DNA from: Legionella sp. PATHC032
GTDB taxonomy: Bacteria > Pseudomonadota > Gammaproteobacteria > Legionellales > Legionellaceae
Length of the DNA: 64,000 nucleotides
Assembly (NCBI RefSeq): GCF_026191185.1
Contig: NZ_JAPHOV010000001.1
Location: 3,134,501 to 3,198,500, forward strand
Reading direction: 5' to 3'
The position numbers were made by a program, and so were the translations under genes. Positions 9,091 to 19,742 of the stretch are shown here, one piece after another. The notes under the pieces are model-generated. The model saw only the letters and a program-made list of their open reading frames with translations, did not search any database and had not been told where the DNA came from. The first letter of the stretch is position 1, and every line of letters begins with the position of its first letter.

Positions 9091-10296
9091 TTACTCGGAG
9101 GCCAGCTCAATAGCGAACGCTACAGCCAGTTTGGAGAAGTTGGTCATATGCTCCAGATTTAATAAATCCATTTTATCAGAAGAAGTATGGATGTATGGAT
9201 TGTGATCGGCGAAACTGGTTTCACATGGGAAAGCAGCAGGAATATCTTCTTCATTCCAGGAGGCATGATCACTGCAGCCATAACCACATCGAGAATAATC
9301 TACCGGTACGTGAATATAATGATCAATTAATTTGGCCAAATAATTACTTAAATTCTTATCTGTGTAATCAGTAAACACCCACATCGTTGGATCATTGGCA
9401 TCATTTCGATAGCCTGTCATGTCAAATTGCACCACAGCCTTCACTGGAATTGATTGTTCCTGAAAGTGTTGAACGACGTGTTGTGAACCAACCAAACCTC
9501 TTTCTTCAGCGGCATACCAAATAAAATAGATGGGGCGCTTAAATGTCGCTTTAGATGACATGATAACCCGCGCTGCTTCCATAATACTTGATGAGCCACT
9601 ACCATCATCACCAGCGCCAGGCATACGACCATCAAGAGTATCCATATGAGCGCCAATGACAATAGCGGGAGCCTGTATGTCTTTGCCAATCACGGTAACC
9701 AGGGAAGGTTGTTTGTACCACCCGGTTTTTACAAAAAAGGTCGAAGTATCAGTTCTGTCATACTCAACAGCCATTTGTTCAAATTTGGATTTTAACCAAT
9801 TGGCCGTTTCAACACCTGTATCCTTGGTTGCAGAGCGATTATAATAGGAAGTCAGATGAGTCAAAGTTTGCCATATGTTGTCAGAGACTACTTCTTTTAA
9901 TGCTGCATTGACTTCTTCTTCATGCTTGATTTCATAAACGTCTTTATGTAATTTGAATACACCAAACGGTTTAATGAGTTTTTTTTGCAGTAACTTTTGA
10001 GCAGATTGCTGTTGGTTTGCCGCTAATGTCCCTGTTAATTTGTGACTCACATTCATAAAATGGCCACAATTTACTTTATCAGCCAGAATAGTCAGAGTCT
10101 CTACATCAGATGATGAGACATCAATAATTTTGAACTCTTTGTTCTCGGCCAAAACCTTATGGGGTATGGTTATTTTTGCAGCAAGGCATTGTGGAACTTG
10201 CAATTGCTCATGAACAGGCGACGTCGTTGCAAAACATGAATTACTGGCGAGTATTAATCCTGATGTGATACAGGTCATCCATTGGTTAAAACGCAT
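9091..10296 (-). CDS. lapA: secreted leucine aminopeptidase LapA (M28 family)
   Basis: A zinc-dependent M28 aminopeptidase that releases N-terminal residues outside the cell, known as LapA, a type II secretion substrate of L. pneumophila. The N-terminus carries a signal peptide ending near SNSCFA. The dinuclear zinc ligands are in GAHMDTLD, GAGDDGSG, AAEERG and the late CGYGCSDHASW block. The protein is 401 residues from the ATG at 10296. That start is chosen over one 21 codons upstream because AGGAGAGGAT directly precedes it and the signal peptide then begins properly (MRFNQW). It is divergent from mavN, with the Fur box lying between them. Confidence 0.92.
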   Translation of the reverse strand: MRFNQWMTCITSGLILASNSCFATTSPVHEQLQVPQCLAAKITIPHKVLAENKEFKIIDVSSSDVETLTILADKVNCGHFMNVSHKLTGTLAANQQQSAQKLLQKKLIKPFGVFKLHKDVYEIKHEEEVNAALKEVVSDNIWQTLTHLTSYYNRSATKDTGVETANWLKSKFEQMAVEYDRTDTSTFFVKTGWYKQPSLVTVIGKDIQAPAIVIGAHMDTLDGRMPGAGDDGSGSSSIMEAARVIMSSKATFKRPIYFIWYAAEERGLVGSQHVVQHFQEQSIPVKAVVQFDMTGYRNDANDPTMWVFTDYTDKNLSNYLAKLIDHYIHVPVDYSRCGYGCSDHASWNEEDIPAAFPCETSFADHNPYIHTSSDKMDLLNLEHMTNFSKLAVAFAIELASE

Positions 10297-10411
10297 ATCC
10301 TCTCCTAAGTTATTTAAATCGTTTTTGATACTACCTGATGAAACGAATATTGCAAACAAACTTTATTGTTGAATTGCAACAAAGACAAAAATTATCTTTT
10401 TTGACATTAAT

Positions 10412-10430
10412 GCTATTGATAATCATTTTC
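10412..10430 (+). promoter_or_regulatory. Fur box upstream of mavN
   Basis: The 19 bases match the Fur consensus GATAATGATAATCATTATC at 16 positions. They lie 30 bases before the mavN ATG, among -35-like (TTGACA at 10401) and -10-like (TATAAA at 10437) sequences. Iron repression of mavN is established, so this is almost certainly its operator. An effect on divergent lapA is possible but unproven. Confidence 0.85.
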
Positions 10431-10460
10431 ATTTAGTATAAAGTTCTGCATTACGCATCA

Positions 10461-12461
10461 ATGAGCAAATATACTACAATGAATATAAAAAATATACCTA
10501 TCAAGCCCCAAAAAATCCCTTATTACTTGTTTCTTCTTTTACTGACGACAGGAGCAAGCCTGATACTTGGCTTTTTAAGCTTTGGAGGCATGTATGCTCT
10601 TTTGCCCGCGCTGCCTTTAGCTTTCGCAGGTTTTGCTTTATCGGTCGCTTATGAAGGCGAAATCTATTTGCAAAACATAAAAGGCGCTCTTAATAAACTG
10701 TTTAAATTTAACTATCTTAAGAATTACCTGGCCAAAGAGTATTTGCTTACTCATTTTCCAAACACCGACGAAGAAAATTGCCCGCAATTTTTCAAAGATT
10801 ATAAAAGACAGTTAGAATTATTGGGTGAATTTGGTCATAAAGAACTCAATCAAGACAGTAAAAAAAGAAAGCGCCAAATTGAAAAAACACTCTCAGACAT
10901 GGAAAAGTGGTTTGCCCTGCAATTGTTTTCAGATAAAAACAATACATCCCCAACCCCATCCAAATACACGAAGGAACTACTTGACTGGCTTGCTTTAAAT
11001 AAGCAAGACGAATGGGTAAAACGATGGGAAAAGCGTCATTTTCAATTTCATATTGTCAAAGGTTTTAGTGTGGTTGCTGGTCTTTTCATGGGGCTGGGAA
11101 GCACCTATCTTATTGTTGAAGCCTTTACGGTAATTCCGTTTTTTGCTGCCATTCCATTCGCATTGTGGCCCATTATAATCCTTCCAATGGCTATCGTCGC
11201 AGGGGCTGCTTATGGAATGCTGACCTATAATGCTGTTACTGATATGATCAACAATAATACAGTTGTCAAATGGTATAACAAAATTCGCGATGATTTAAGT
11301 CAAGGTTTAACTGTACGCAATGTGTTTATAGCAACTACTGCTGTTTTTCTTGTTGGACTGGCACTGGCCCTAACCGTCTGTACTGCTGGAACATGGTGGA
11401 CGATTGCTACAAACGCCCGCCCTTTATTTGACTGGATGAAAAAAATGCCCAGTTTTATTATGGGGGTTATCAATCCGATTATAACTGGTGCTTCGGCTAT
11501 CGTCTTTAACATACAAAACACAGCTGAATCACTGGATATGGTCGATGAAGCAACTCGTAGCAATAAGAACGTCTTCCAAAAAATTTACGAAGCAACAAGC
11601 AATGGATATCAGCACTTACGTGAAACTGAAAATTGGTTACAAATAGTTAACCCGTTTCGCATTCTTTTAAAATTAACCATTACCCCACTACGTATTCTTT
11701 TGTTTCTGGGACATTTGATCAGCGTTGCAGTCACATCGGATCGTATGCCTGGAGTACCGCAGATTCTTTCCGCACTCGTTGCCATTATTAGCGAAGGCTT
11801 TGAAGATGCCCACTATTTTATTGGACATGACCATGAAGACGAACAGGATGAAGAACATGGACACCAAGATCATCACCAATTTGAAAAACTCCTAAAGGAA
11901 AGGCTGAATCCTGACTCCGATCAAGATCATAATATGGATATTCCTACCTGGGTATTAAAAACTATTGCTTCACCTATATATGGCTTAGCAGCACTCTGGG
12001 ATTGTTCTGCCAGTAAGCTAAATCCTCCTCAAGAGAATCATAGTAAGAATTTGCCTTCTGGCAAAAAACCTCATGTGTTAAGTCTTGGAGAAGCATGGAA
12101 TAAACAATGGGGAGTAGCCAAAGAATTCGATGTTAAATTAAATGCTAATGCTGAACGCCCATCGCAGGAATGGCAAGTTGAGCATGCTGTTGCTCGGATA
12201 GAGAAATTTCAAAGAAAGCATCTTAAAGACATCGTTATAGGTCGCGAATTGGCCGATAAAAAGATCGTCGCGCTCAATCAATTAAAAGAAAAAATACGTC
12301 ATCCTGAAAAAGGTGAAACATTGAGTGACACTCTGGAACAAGCTAAAAAGCAATCAGACTACAATCAACACAGACTATTTAGCCAAAAAGGGGAAAAAAC
12401 CCGCACACAAATCTTCATTGAAGAACTTCCAGAACGCGTCAATCTCTCTCATGGCCAATGA
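10461..12461 (+). CDS. mavN: MavN/IroT, Dot/Icm effector and vacuolar iron transporter
   Basis: A 666-residue multi-pass membrane protein recognised as MavN (IroT, lpg2815 by recall). It is a type IV effector inserted in the Legionella-containing vacuole membrane and needed for iron acquisition during intracellular growth. Hydrophobic segments lie near residues 20-65, 198-268, 285-312, 330-350 and 396-420. A His/Asp/Glu-rich loop (HDHEDEQDEEHGHQDHH) near residues 455-473 is a plausible metal-binding site. The C-terminal 190 residues are soluble and rich in Lys and Glu. Regulation by the upstream Fur box fits the known iron repression. The start is the first ATG, and a second lies six codons on. 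Confidence 0.92.
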   Translation: MSKYTTMNIKNIPIKPQKIPYYLFLLLLTTGASLILGFLSFGGMYALLPALPLAFAGFALSVAYEGEIYLQNIKGALNKLFKFNYLKNYLAKEYLLTHFPNTDEENCPQFFKDYKRQLELLGEFGHKELNQDSKKRKRQIEKTLSDMEKWFALQLFSDKNNTSPTPSKYTKELLDWLALNKQDEWVKRWEKRHFQFHIVKGFSVVAGLFMGLGSTYLIVEAFTVIPFFAAIPFALWPIIILPMAIVAGAAYGMLTYNAVTDMINNNTVVKWYNKIRDDLSQGLTVRNVFIATTAVFLVGLALALTVCTAGTWWTIATNARPLFDWMKKMPSFIMGVINPIITGASAIVFNIQNTAESLDMVDEATRSNKNVFQKIYEATSNGYQHLRETENWLQIVNPFRILLKLTITPLRILLFLGHLISVAVTSDRMPGVPQILSALVAIISEGFEDAHYFIGHDHEDEQDEEHGHQDHHQFEKLLKERLNPDSDQDHNMDIPTWVLKTIASPIYGLAALWDCSASKLNPPQENHSKNLPSGKKPHVLSLGEAWNKQWGVAKEFDVKLNANAERPSQEWQVEHAVARIEKFQRKHLKDIVIGRELADKKIVALNQLKEKIRHPEKGETLSDTLEQAKKQSDYNQHRLFSQKGEKTRTQIFIEELPERVNLSHGQ

Positions 12462-12484
12462 TAGTGATTACCAATAAGTGCCTT

Positions 12485-12525
12485 AAAAAAGCAGCAAGGA
12501 GTTCAGGTAATGATACTCCTTGCTG
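12485..12525 (-). terminator. Rho-independent terminator of rep
   Basis: CAGCAAGGAGT and ACTCCTTGCTG form a perfect 11-bp stem. On the minus strand it is followed directly by CTTTTTT. It lies just beyond the rep stop. Confidence 0.85.
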
Positions 12526-12545
12526 AAAATCAATATAATCTACTC

Positions 12546-14543
12546 TTAGCTTAACAAGTTTTTCAGTCCTTCCAGGTGAGATTTGGCCAGTTTTTTTGAT
12601 TGCTCTTCACAACGCTCGCCGCCTTTCCCAAACCACTCTAAACTCTCTTGAGGCAATTCATCCAAAAATCGGCTTGGAACACAATCTTGCAGTTCTCCAG
12701 CACGGCGTCTCTGCTTGGCTAGAGTAAAGCATAACCCCTTCTGCGCACGTGTGATCCCTACATAAGCCAATCGTCTTTCTTCTTCAATTTGATCATCATC
12801 AATGCTCACTCGATGAGGTAATAACTCCTCTTCCATCCCTACCAAATAAACAAAAGGAAATTCCAAACCTTTTGAGGCATGCAATGTCATTAACTGTACT
12901 ACATCACTTGAAGATTCATCGGATTGTTCCAGTATATCGATTAAAATTAATTTATTCACCACATCAATGAGGGATTGTTCAGGCTCCTTACTCAACAAGC
13001 GATTAACCCATTCTAAAAGCTCCCATACATTATCCATTTTTTTTTGTGCCTTGGCGGGAGAATCACATTGTTCATAAATATAAGCTTCATACCCAATATC
13101 TTCCACCATTTGCCTTAAATGCTCCAGGACTGAAGCCGAACTGATGCGCTTTTTAATATCTTCCATCCATACTTTGAAATCATGAAAAATAATTCTCTGT
13201 TTCTCAGCAACAAACTCAGACAAGGCCAAATGATCGGATCCATGATATAAACTTATTCCTCTGGACTGAGCATAGCGTCCCAGAGCATCGAGACTACTCT
13301 CTCCTATACCTCGTTTGGGGGTAGTAATTGCTCGCAAAAAAGCGGCATCATCTGCTTCATTACAAAGCAATTTAAGATAGGCAAAAATATCCCTGACTTC
13401 TAACTTGGCAAACCAGGACTGGCCTCCGCTAATATGGTAAGGAATACCATGATGTCTTAATACCTTTTCAAATATTCTCGCCTGATGATTTCCTCTATAT
13501 AAGATAGCGTAATCGCTATAATTTGTTCGATTACGTAATTTATGGCTTATTAAATCAGCGATCACATGTTCTGCCTCATCCTGCTCATCCTTACAGCTAA
13601 CAACTCTTAATAATTCCCCATGCCCCAAATCACTCCATAATTTTTTTTCAAATAAATGTTGATTATGCGCAATCAAATGATTGGCAGCATGTAAAATTCG
13701 GCTGGTTGATCGGTAATTCTGTTCTAATTTAATAATCTTTAACCGAGGAAAATCTTTTTGTAACTGTGCCAAATTCTCTGGCTTGGCGCCACGCCAGGCA
13801 TAAATCGACTGATCATCATCACCTACCACCGTAAAGTGAGCACGAACCCCTACCAATTTTTTTACCAGAAGATACTGGCTAGTGTTTGAATCCTGGTATT
13901 CATCCACCAACAAATGACGTACTTTATTCTGCCAATATTCCAACACATCAACATGGTCATTCAATAGATTGACAGGTAACCGAATAAGATCATCAAAGTC
14001 CACCGCATTATATGCTTTTAAAGCTTCTTGATAGCGTGGATAAATTGTTAAAGCTTCGTCACATAAAAGAGTTTCCGGAGGATTTTGAAGTATTAATTCA
14101 GGATGTAATAAATTATTTTTCCAAAGAGAAATTTGTTGTTGAATTTTGAGGATAAAGTCTCTATCGGTTGCCTTATTAACGGGTAAAAAACCCCGCAAAA
14201 TCTGTAAACAATCTTCGCTGTCAAAAATAGAAAATCCTGGTTTCAAATCACATCGAGAAACATCACGCTTGATAATGCTTAAGCCTAATGTATGAAATGT
14301 TGCAACCTTTAATCCCCGCCTGTTTGCAGCGGGTAAAAAGGCAGAAACCCTCGCACGCATTTCATTCGCTGCTTTATTTGTGAAAGTAACGGCACAAATG
14401 GAGTTGGCATTATAACCACATGAATTAATTAAATAACCAATTTTTTGGGTAATAACTCTGGTTTTACCACTTCCAGCCCCAGCAAGTACCAACAAAGGCC
14501 CATCAATATATTTCACCGCAGCCATTTGTTGGCTATTCAACAT
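12546..14543 (-). CDS. rep: ATP-dependent DNA helicase Rep
   Basis: A superfamily 1A 3'-5' DNA helicase that assists replication-fork progress. Its 665 residues follow E. coli Rep (673) nearly block by block. The Walker A motif AGAGSGKT lies near residue 21. DEYQDSNTSQY is motif II, GDDDQSIYAWRG motif III and EQNYRS motif IV. LMTLHASKGLEFP is motif V and RRLAYVGITRA motif VI. The match to Rep rather than UvrD rests on the opening MLNSQQMAAV and the FDDLI and GDDDQSIY contexts. A small uncharacterised gene lies 58 bases upstream on the same strand. Confidence 0.95.
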   Translation of the reverse strand: MLNSQQMAAVKYIDGPLLVLAGAGSGKTRVITQKIGYLINSCGYNANSICAVTFTNKAANEMRARVSAFLPAANRRGLKVATFHTLGLSIIKRDVSRCDLKPGFSIFDSEDCLQILRGFLPVNKATDRDFILKIQQQISLWKNNLLHPELILQNPPETLLCDEALTIYPRYQEALKAYNAVDFDDLIRLPVNLLNDHVDVLEYWQNKVRHLLVDEYQDSNTSQYLLVKKLVGVRAHFTVVGDDDQSIYAWRGAKPENLAQLQKDFPRLKIIKLEQNYRSTSRILHAANHLIAHNQHLFEKKLWSDLGHGELLRVVSCKDEQDEAEHVIADLISHKLRNRTNYSDYAILYRGNHQARIFEKVLRHHGIPYHISGGQSWFAKLEVRDIFAYLKLLCNEADDAAFLRAITTPKRGIGESSLDALGRYAQSRGISLYHGSDHLALSEFVAEKQRIIFHDFKVWMEDIKKRISSASVLEHLRQMVEDIGYEAYIYEQCDSPAKAQKKMDNVWELLEWVNRLLSKEPEQSLIDVVNKLILIDILEQSDESSSDVVQLMTLHASKGLEFPFVYLVGMEEELLPHRVSIDDDQIEEERRLAYVGITRAQKGLCFTLAKQRRRAGELQDCVPSRFLDELPQESLEWFGKGGERCEEQSKKLAKSHLEGLKNLLS

Positions 14544-14601
14544 ACCTATTCCCGTTCAAAAAAAAGGCATTATCACCCAGGCTTTCTTTTTCAGGCAAGA
14601 A

Positions 14602-14751
14602 TTAATTGATAGAACGCTCTACATCAAACTCGTCTTCGTTGTCACACAGGATATACTCTGATTCTTTTTCTATTTCTTTAATTTCTTCTATACCAAACAG
14701 TAATTTGTCTATTGTCTTAAACAAGGGGAGAAGTAAACTGTTATTTTTCAT
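14602..14751 (-). CDS. small acidic protein of 49 residues upstream of rep
   Basis: An ATG at 14751 is preceded by AAGGAG at an ideal distance. It opens a frame of 49 codons ending in TAA. The peptide begins MKNNSLLLPLFKTIDKLLFG, an amphipathic hydrophobic stretch, and then becomes strongly acidic (EEIKEIEKESEY, CDNEDEFDVE). It lies 58 bases before rep with no terminator between, so the two may be co-transcribed. No family is recognised. The strong ribosome site and the biased composition argue that it is real. Confidence 0.6.
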   Translation of the reverse strand: MKNNSLLLPLFKTIDKLLFGIEEIKEIEKESEYILCDNEDEFDVERSIN

Positions 14752-14958
14752 AATAACTCCTTACAATTTTAAAAAGGGGTTTTTTAAGGATAGTCCATGG
14801 AATAAATTTCTCCAGGAAAATTGAAAAATAATTAAGATACGCTGGTTATAGAAACCACTACTTCCCCTATAAGATTTTGTTCAAAATAACTGGATTCAGA
14901 AAAAGCCAGAGATGAACATTTTATGATAGAATAGGCAAATTTGTGTTATAGGTTTGAA

Positions 14959-15804
14959 ATGAAAGAAGCAGACACCTTACAGCGTTTTATTTTTGAACAT
15001 GCAAATATCCGTGGCGAAATCGTTCATATTGAAAAAACATTTCAAAATATTATGAACCAACGCGATTACTCACCTATGGTAAAAAATCTTTTAGGTGAAG
15101 CCTTAGTTTCTTGTTTGCTCCTGACAAGCAGTATTAAATTTGAAGGAAATTTAAGCCTGCAATTTCAAGGTGACGAAAGATTATCCCTATTACTCGTTCA
15201 ATGCGATCATAATTTAAATATAAGAGGCTTTGCAAAATGTGCAGAGGGTCTTGAAATCGCTGATTACGCGACTGCTTTTCTTCAAGGTCGAATGGTCATT
15301 ACTATAAGTCAGGACAGCCAAACTCAAGCCTATCAAAGCCTGATACCTATTCAATCCACTTCCATGAGCGAAAATCTGATGACTTATTTTGCCCAATCAG
15401 AACAAATTGCTACTCGCGTCTGGTTAGCTGTCAATGAAGAGATGGCTGCAGGTATGCTATTACAACTTATGCCAGGTCAAGATACCATTCAAAGAGAGCA
15501 ATTTTGGGAATATGCCGTTCAGCTGGGACAAACAGTAACTGAAGATGAATTGTTGACTATAGACAATCAAACACTACTCTATCGTCTTTATAATGAAACG
15601 GAATTAAGAATATTCGAGAGTCGTGCTACTCGTTTCCAATGCCGCTGCAATCAGGAGAAAATGAAACAGGTCATTGCCATCCTGGGAGAAGAAGAAGCGA
15701 ATGAATTAATTAAAGAAAAAGGAAAAATAGAGATCACTTGCGATTTTTGCAATCAAAAATACACTTTTGATTCAATCGACGTTACTTTGCTATTTCGCAA
15801 ATAA
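14959..15804 (+). CDS. hslO: Hsp33 redox-regulated chaperone
   Basis: Hsp33 is a cytoplasmic holdase that is activated when its zinc-bound cysteines are oxidised. The C-terminal redox switch is intact. CRC lies near residue 227 and CDFC near residue 260, the CxC-x(about 30)-CxxC spacing of the family. The preferred start is the ATG at 14959, giving 281 residues beginning MKEADTLQRF. A TTG six codons upstream is less likely. It converges on the next gene with only 13 bases between stops. Confidence 0.95.
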   Translation: MKEADTLQRFIFEHANIRGEIVHIEKTFQNIMNQRDYSPMVKNLLGEALVSCLLLTSSIKFEGNLSLQFQGDERLSLLLVQCDHNLNIRGFAKCAEGLEIADYATAFLQGRMVITISQDSQTQAYQSLIPIQSTSMSENLMTYFAQSEQIATRVWLAVNEEMAAGMLLQLMPGQDTIQREQFWEYAVQLGQTVTEDELLTIDNQTLLYRLYNETELRIFESRATRFQCRCNQEKMKQVIAILGEEEANELIKEKGKIEITCDFCNQKYTFDSIDVTLLFRK

Positions 15805-15817
15805 AACGGGCCACTGT

Positions 15818-16315
15818 TTACTGCATAGTCAAATCTGGATCTGCCAGAACTCCGCATGTTGACTGACTAAACTGCATATACTCCCCTCTCATGGCTTGTA
15901 GTACTTGCTGCAAAGTAATAAATTGCTCACTTAATTGCAAATACAAATTGGCCGTCTGATTCTCCTCAAGCTCTCCAACAGTCAAATAAGCCGCTTGCCC
16001 CATGTCAGAAAAATAACTCAAACTCACATGGCGTTTTTTAGCGATGCCTGGAAATAAGCCACAAAACAATAAGCTTTTATCCCCCACATCCCTTAATAAT
16101 TCGACTTGTAGCTGGCGAGGTTTTCGCATGGATTCAAGAAAGTCAAGTGCAACAACAGATTCGATAAGTTTTGTGCCTTGAGAAAAGCGCATGAGCAAAA
16201 AAACCAGATAACTTTCGGTGTTTTCATTCAATATCAGCCTGGTAGCTGCTTGCGCTTCATTAACCAGGGCATGCCATTGGCTAATATCAGTGGGATGTAA
16301 TATTAGTTGTTTCAT
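15818..16315 (-). CDS. hypothetical protein (165 residues)
   Basis: A soluble 165-residue protein with no domain that I recognise, recalled as lpg2818-like. It reads as a compact alpha/beta protein without signal peptide or membrane segments. Hydrophobic strands around YLVFLLMRF and SLLFCGLFPG are followed by a helical tail rich in Gln and Leu. It converges on hslO and is followed upstream by a 260-base gap before lppA. No function can be offered. Confidence 0.75.
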   Translation of the reverse strand: MKQLILHPTDISQWHALVNEAQAATRLILNENTESYLVFLLMRFSQGTKLIESVVALDFLESMRKPRQLQVELLRDVGDKSLLFCGLFPGIAKKRHVSLSYFSDMGQAAYLTVGELEENQTANLYLQLSEQFITLQQVLQAMRGEYMQFSQSTCGVLADPDLTMQ

Positions 16316-16513
16316 AAATACCCCCCATATTTACCTCTTACTATTAGTCTAGCAAACAAATACCAATTGTTTTCTATGACTAATATAATAATTCCTAATG
16401 CATTTTTATGATTAAATCAAGGTTTTCTTATCTTGAAGACAGATAAATCATAGGAAAACCAACATCAATTTAAGACGGATATGTTATTCTTATCGAAAGC
16501 AATTAAGTACCAA

Positions 16514-16547
16514 GCCTTCATGAACTCGTTTCATTTCAAATGAAGGC
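16514..16547 (-). terminator. hairpins downstream of lppA
   Basis: GCCTTCAT and ATGAAGGC form an 8-bp stem with an 18-base loop. A second stem (CATCTGC/GCAGATG, 16554-16572) lies directly beside it, nearer the lppA stop. T runs are poor on both strands. They probably end or stabilise the lppA transcript, but this is weak. Confidence 0.35.
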
Positions 16548-16575
16548 CTTTAGCATCTGCTCTTTGCAGATGGCG

Positions 16576-17547
<972 letters not shown>

Positions 17548-17710
17548 TTAAATCCCTAAAGATGAACCGCTGCATTCTATGTAAAAGACTTTTATTATTC
17601 AAGACGCGTTACATTTCAGAAATAAAATCATAACCCTTAATACTTTACTGCCAAATCATTCTATACTTTATTGAGCTGCTCAAATAAACCATGTCCGTTG
17701 GGGATAAACC

Positions 17711-18718
17711 ATGAAATATCGCAAATTGGGAAAGGTTGGTCCTAATGTTTCAGCATTGGGTTTTGGGTGCATGGGTTTATCAGAGTTTTATGGCAAACCC
17801 GCCCACTTTGATGATGCGGTTAAAATTATTCGCAATGCTCATGACCAATACCAGGTTAATTTCTTTGATACGGCCGATATTTATGGAAAAGGTAACAATG
17901 AAGAATTAGTCGGCAAGGCCATAAAACCCTTTCGTAACCAGGTTATACTTGCAACGAAATGTGGAGTAGTAAGAACAGATTCTGATGATGAAATGAGTGT
18001 CAATAATTCATCTGCCTATATCAGAACAGCCTGTGAGAAAAGCCTAAAGCGCTTAAATACTGACTACATTGATCTCTATTATTTACATCGTTATGACTAT
18101 CAAACACCAATTGAAGAAGTAATGAGGGTAATGCATGATCTGATTGACCAGGGAAAAATTGGTTACATCGGATTATCTGAAACTGATGCTGATACCATTC
18201 AGACAGCTCATGCGGTAGTCAAGGACAAACTGGTTGCTGTTCAAACTGAATATTCCCTTCGAATTCGGGAGCCGGCGACAGCCGTTTTGGGAACCTGCCG
18301 TGAGTTAGGCATTTGTTTTGTTGCCTATTGCCCCATAGCACGTGGTTTCCTCAGTGGTCAGATTAATCCCCATCTTTTAGGGAAGGATGGCTTTGATTTC
18401 AGAGTTAATGTTCCACAATTCCAAGCCGAAAATTTTGATCAAAATCTCGGTTTAGTCAATGATCTTGAGGTCATTGGAAAAAGAATAGGTTACACACCAG
18501 CACAATTATCATTAGCCTGGCTATTAGCACAAGGAGAAGACATTATTCCTATTCCAGGAACCTCCAATCCACAGCATTTAGCAGAAAACATGCAAGCGAT
18601 TGATATCCTTCTAACCTCTGAGCAAATGGAGGATTTGGAAAATGCCTACAAAAATAATCCTGTTGCTGGGAAACGATTATCCAAGGAACTGATGGCAGCC
18701 TTTCATTTAAGAGAATAA
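17711..18718 (+). CDS. aldo/keto reductase
   Basis: A 335-residue NAD(P)H-dependent aldo/keto reductase with a TIM-barrel fold. The catalytic tetrad is visible. Asp and Tyr are in DTADIYG near residues 53-57, Lys is in ATKCG near residue 82, and His is in YLHRYD near residue 125. The C-terminal cofactor-binding block IPIPGTSNPQHL is present. It resembles the AKR13 group of oxidoreductases that reduce aldehydes. The real substrate cannot be read from sequence. It is followed 142 bases later by the YjeF_N gene. Confidence 0.9.
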   Translation: MKYRKLGKVGPNVSALGFGCMGLSEFYGKPAHFDDAVKIIRNAHDQYQVNFFDTADIYGKGNNEELVGKAIKPFRNQVILATKCGVVRTDSDDEMSVNNSSAYIRTACEKSLKRLNTDYIDLYYLHRYDYQTPIEEVMRVMHDLIDQGKIGYIGLSETDADTIQTAHAVVKDKLVAVQTEYSLRIREPATAVLGTCRELGICFVAYCPIARGFLSGQINPHLLGKDGFDFRVNVPQFQAENFDQNLGLVNDLEVIGKRIGYTPAQLSLAWLLAQGEDIIPIPGTSNPQHLAENMQAIDILLTSEQMEDLENAYKNNPVAGKRLSKELMAAFHLRE

Positions 18719-18860
18719 TCTCTGTGTAAATAAGAGAATGCTATTATCCTCACTACAAATCATAGGTTCTCCAATACTCTAAAACAGGACTTACAACATT
18801 TAGAAAAGACTTCTTTACATAGACTATTATTCTAATAAGGGAGAATAACATCTGGTTAAC

Positions 18861-19631
18861 ATGAAAACGCCCATTTATCTTGTAACACAATTTCAACAAC
18901 TGATGGATTTAATGCAAAACCAATATCAAGTGTCTTGTCTTGAACTGATGCAGCGCTCAGGTAAAGCAGCCTGTGACTTTTTGATGTATCGGTGGCCAAA
19001 AGTTAAAAAGATCAGTATTTTTTGTGGCCGTGGCGATAATGGTGGACAAGGCTATGTTTTGGCTCAGCAAGCAAAAAAAATGGGAATGAACCCAACCGTA
19101 TGGCAAGTAGGACACCAGCTGAGTAAGTCAAAGCCACCTCAAATGCATAAAGAGGTATGGCACGAAATGAGTTCATGCCATCATCAAGGAATTGTTCTAC
19201 ACCCTTATTCGCCTGAAATTGATTTAGGCAATCCTGAATTAATTGTCGACGCCCTTTTTGGCGTAGGGTTATGTGGCCATGTTCGCCCGGAAATAGCCTC
19301 TCTTCTTCAACGCCTCCAACAATTCACTGTACCCATCCTGGCCATCGAAGTACCGACAGGAATCAATGCCAGCACAGGTGAAATAGCGGGCAATGCCTTG
19401 GCTGCGACAGCAACTATTACTTTCTTGTGTATGAAATTAGGGCTATTAATAAATGATGGTAAAATTTATAGTGGAGAAGTGGCATTCGATGATTTACTGG
19501 CACCTGAAACAATTTATCAACAGGTCAAAGGTATAGAAGAGCCCGACTTGCTTGATAATTCTACTGGCTTCCCCAAAAAAATTTGGTGCCGTAATAAAAC
19601 TCAAAAAGTCTGGCAGTTCAGCATCGACTAA
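18861..19631 (+). CDS. orphan YjeF N-terminal domain protein (NAD(P)HX epimerase-like)
   Basis: A 256-residue protein consisting only of the YjeF_N fold, which in most bacteria is fused to the ADP-dependent NAD(P)HX dehydratase domain. The nucleotide loop reads GRGDNGGQG near residue 55, where the family has an Asp in NGGDG. The later block reads EVPTGINAS near residue 162, where D(I/V)PSG is usual. Both altered positions are ones normally conserved as Asp. It may be a diverged epimerase or a binding protein that has lost activity. A full-length bifunctional copy would be expected elsewhere in the genome. Confidence 0.75.
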   Translation: MKTPIYLVTQFQQLMDLMQNQYQVSCLELMQRSGKAACDFLMYRWPKVKKISIFCGRGDNGGQGYVLAQQAKKMGMNPTVWQVGHQLSKSKPPQMHKEVWHEMSSCHHQGIVLHPYSPEIDLGNPELIVDALFGVGLCGHVRPEIASLLQRLQQFTVPILAIEVPTGINASTGEIAGNALAATATITFLCMKLGLLINDGKIYSGEVAFDDLLAPETIYQQVKGIEEPDLLDNSTGFPKKIWCRNKTQKVWQFSID

Positions 19632-19662
19632 CGAGTAGATATTCTTTAATGAGCGATTCGTG

Positions 19663-19668
19663 TATAAT
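19663..19668 (+). promoter_or_regulatory. putative typA -10 box
   Basis: A perfect TATAAT lies 75 bases before the typA ATG in the gap after the YjeF_N gene. No convincing -35 box is seen at 16-18 bases. Confidence 0.4.
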
Positions 19669-19742
19669 GTTAAATCTATGAACAATTGCCAGTTATTACC
19701 TTAAATTATTAAATCTCGCTATTCCCCAACTAAAGGTTTTTT

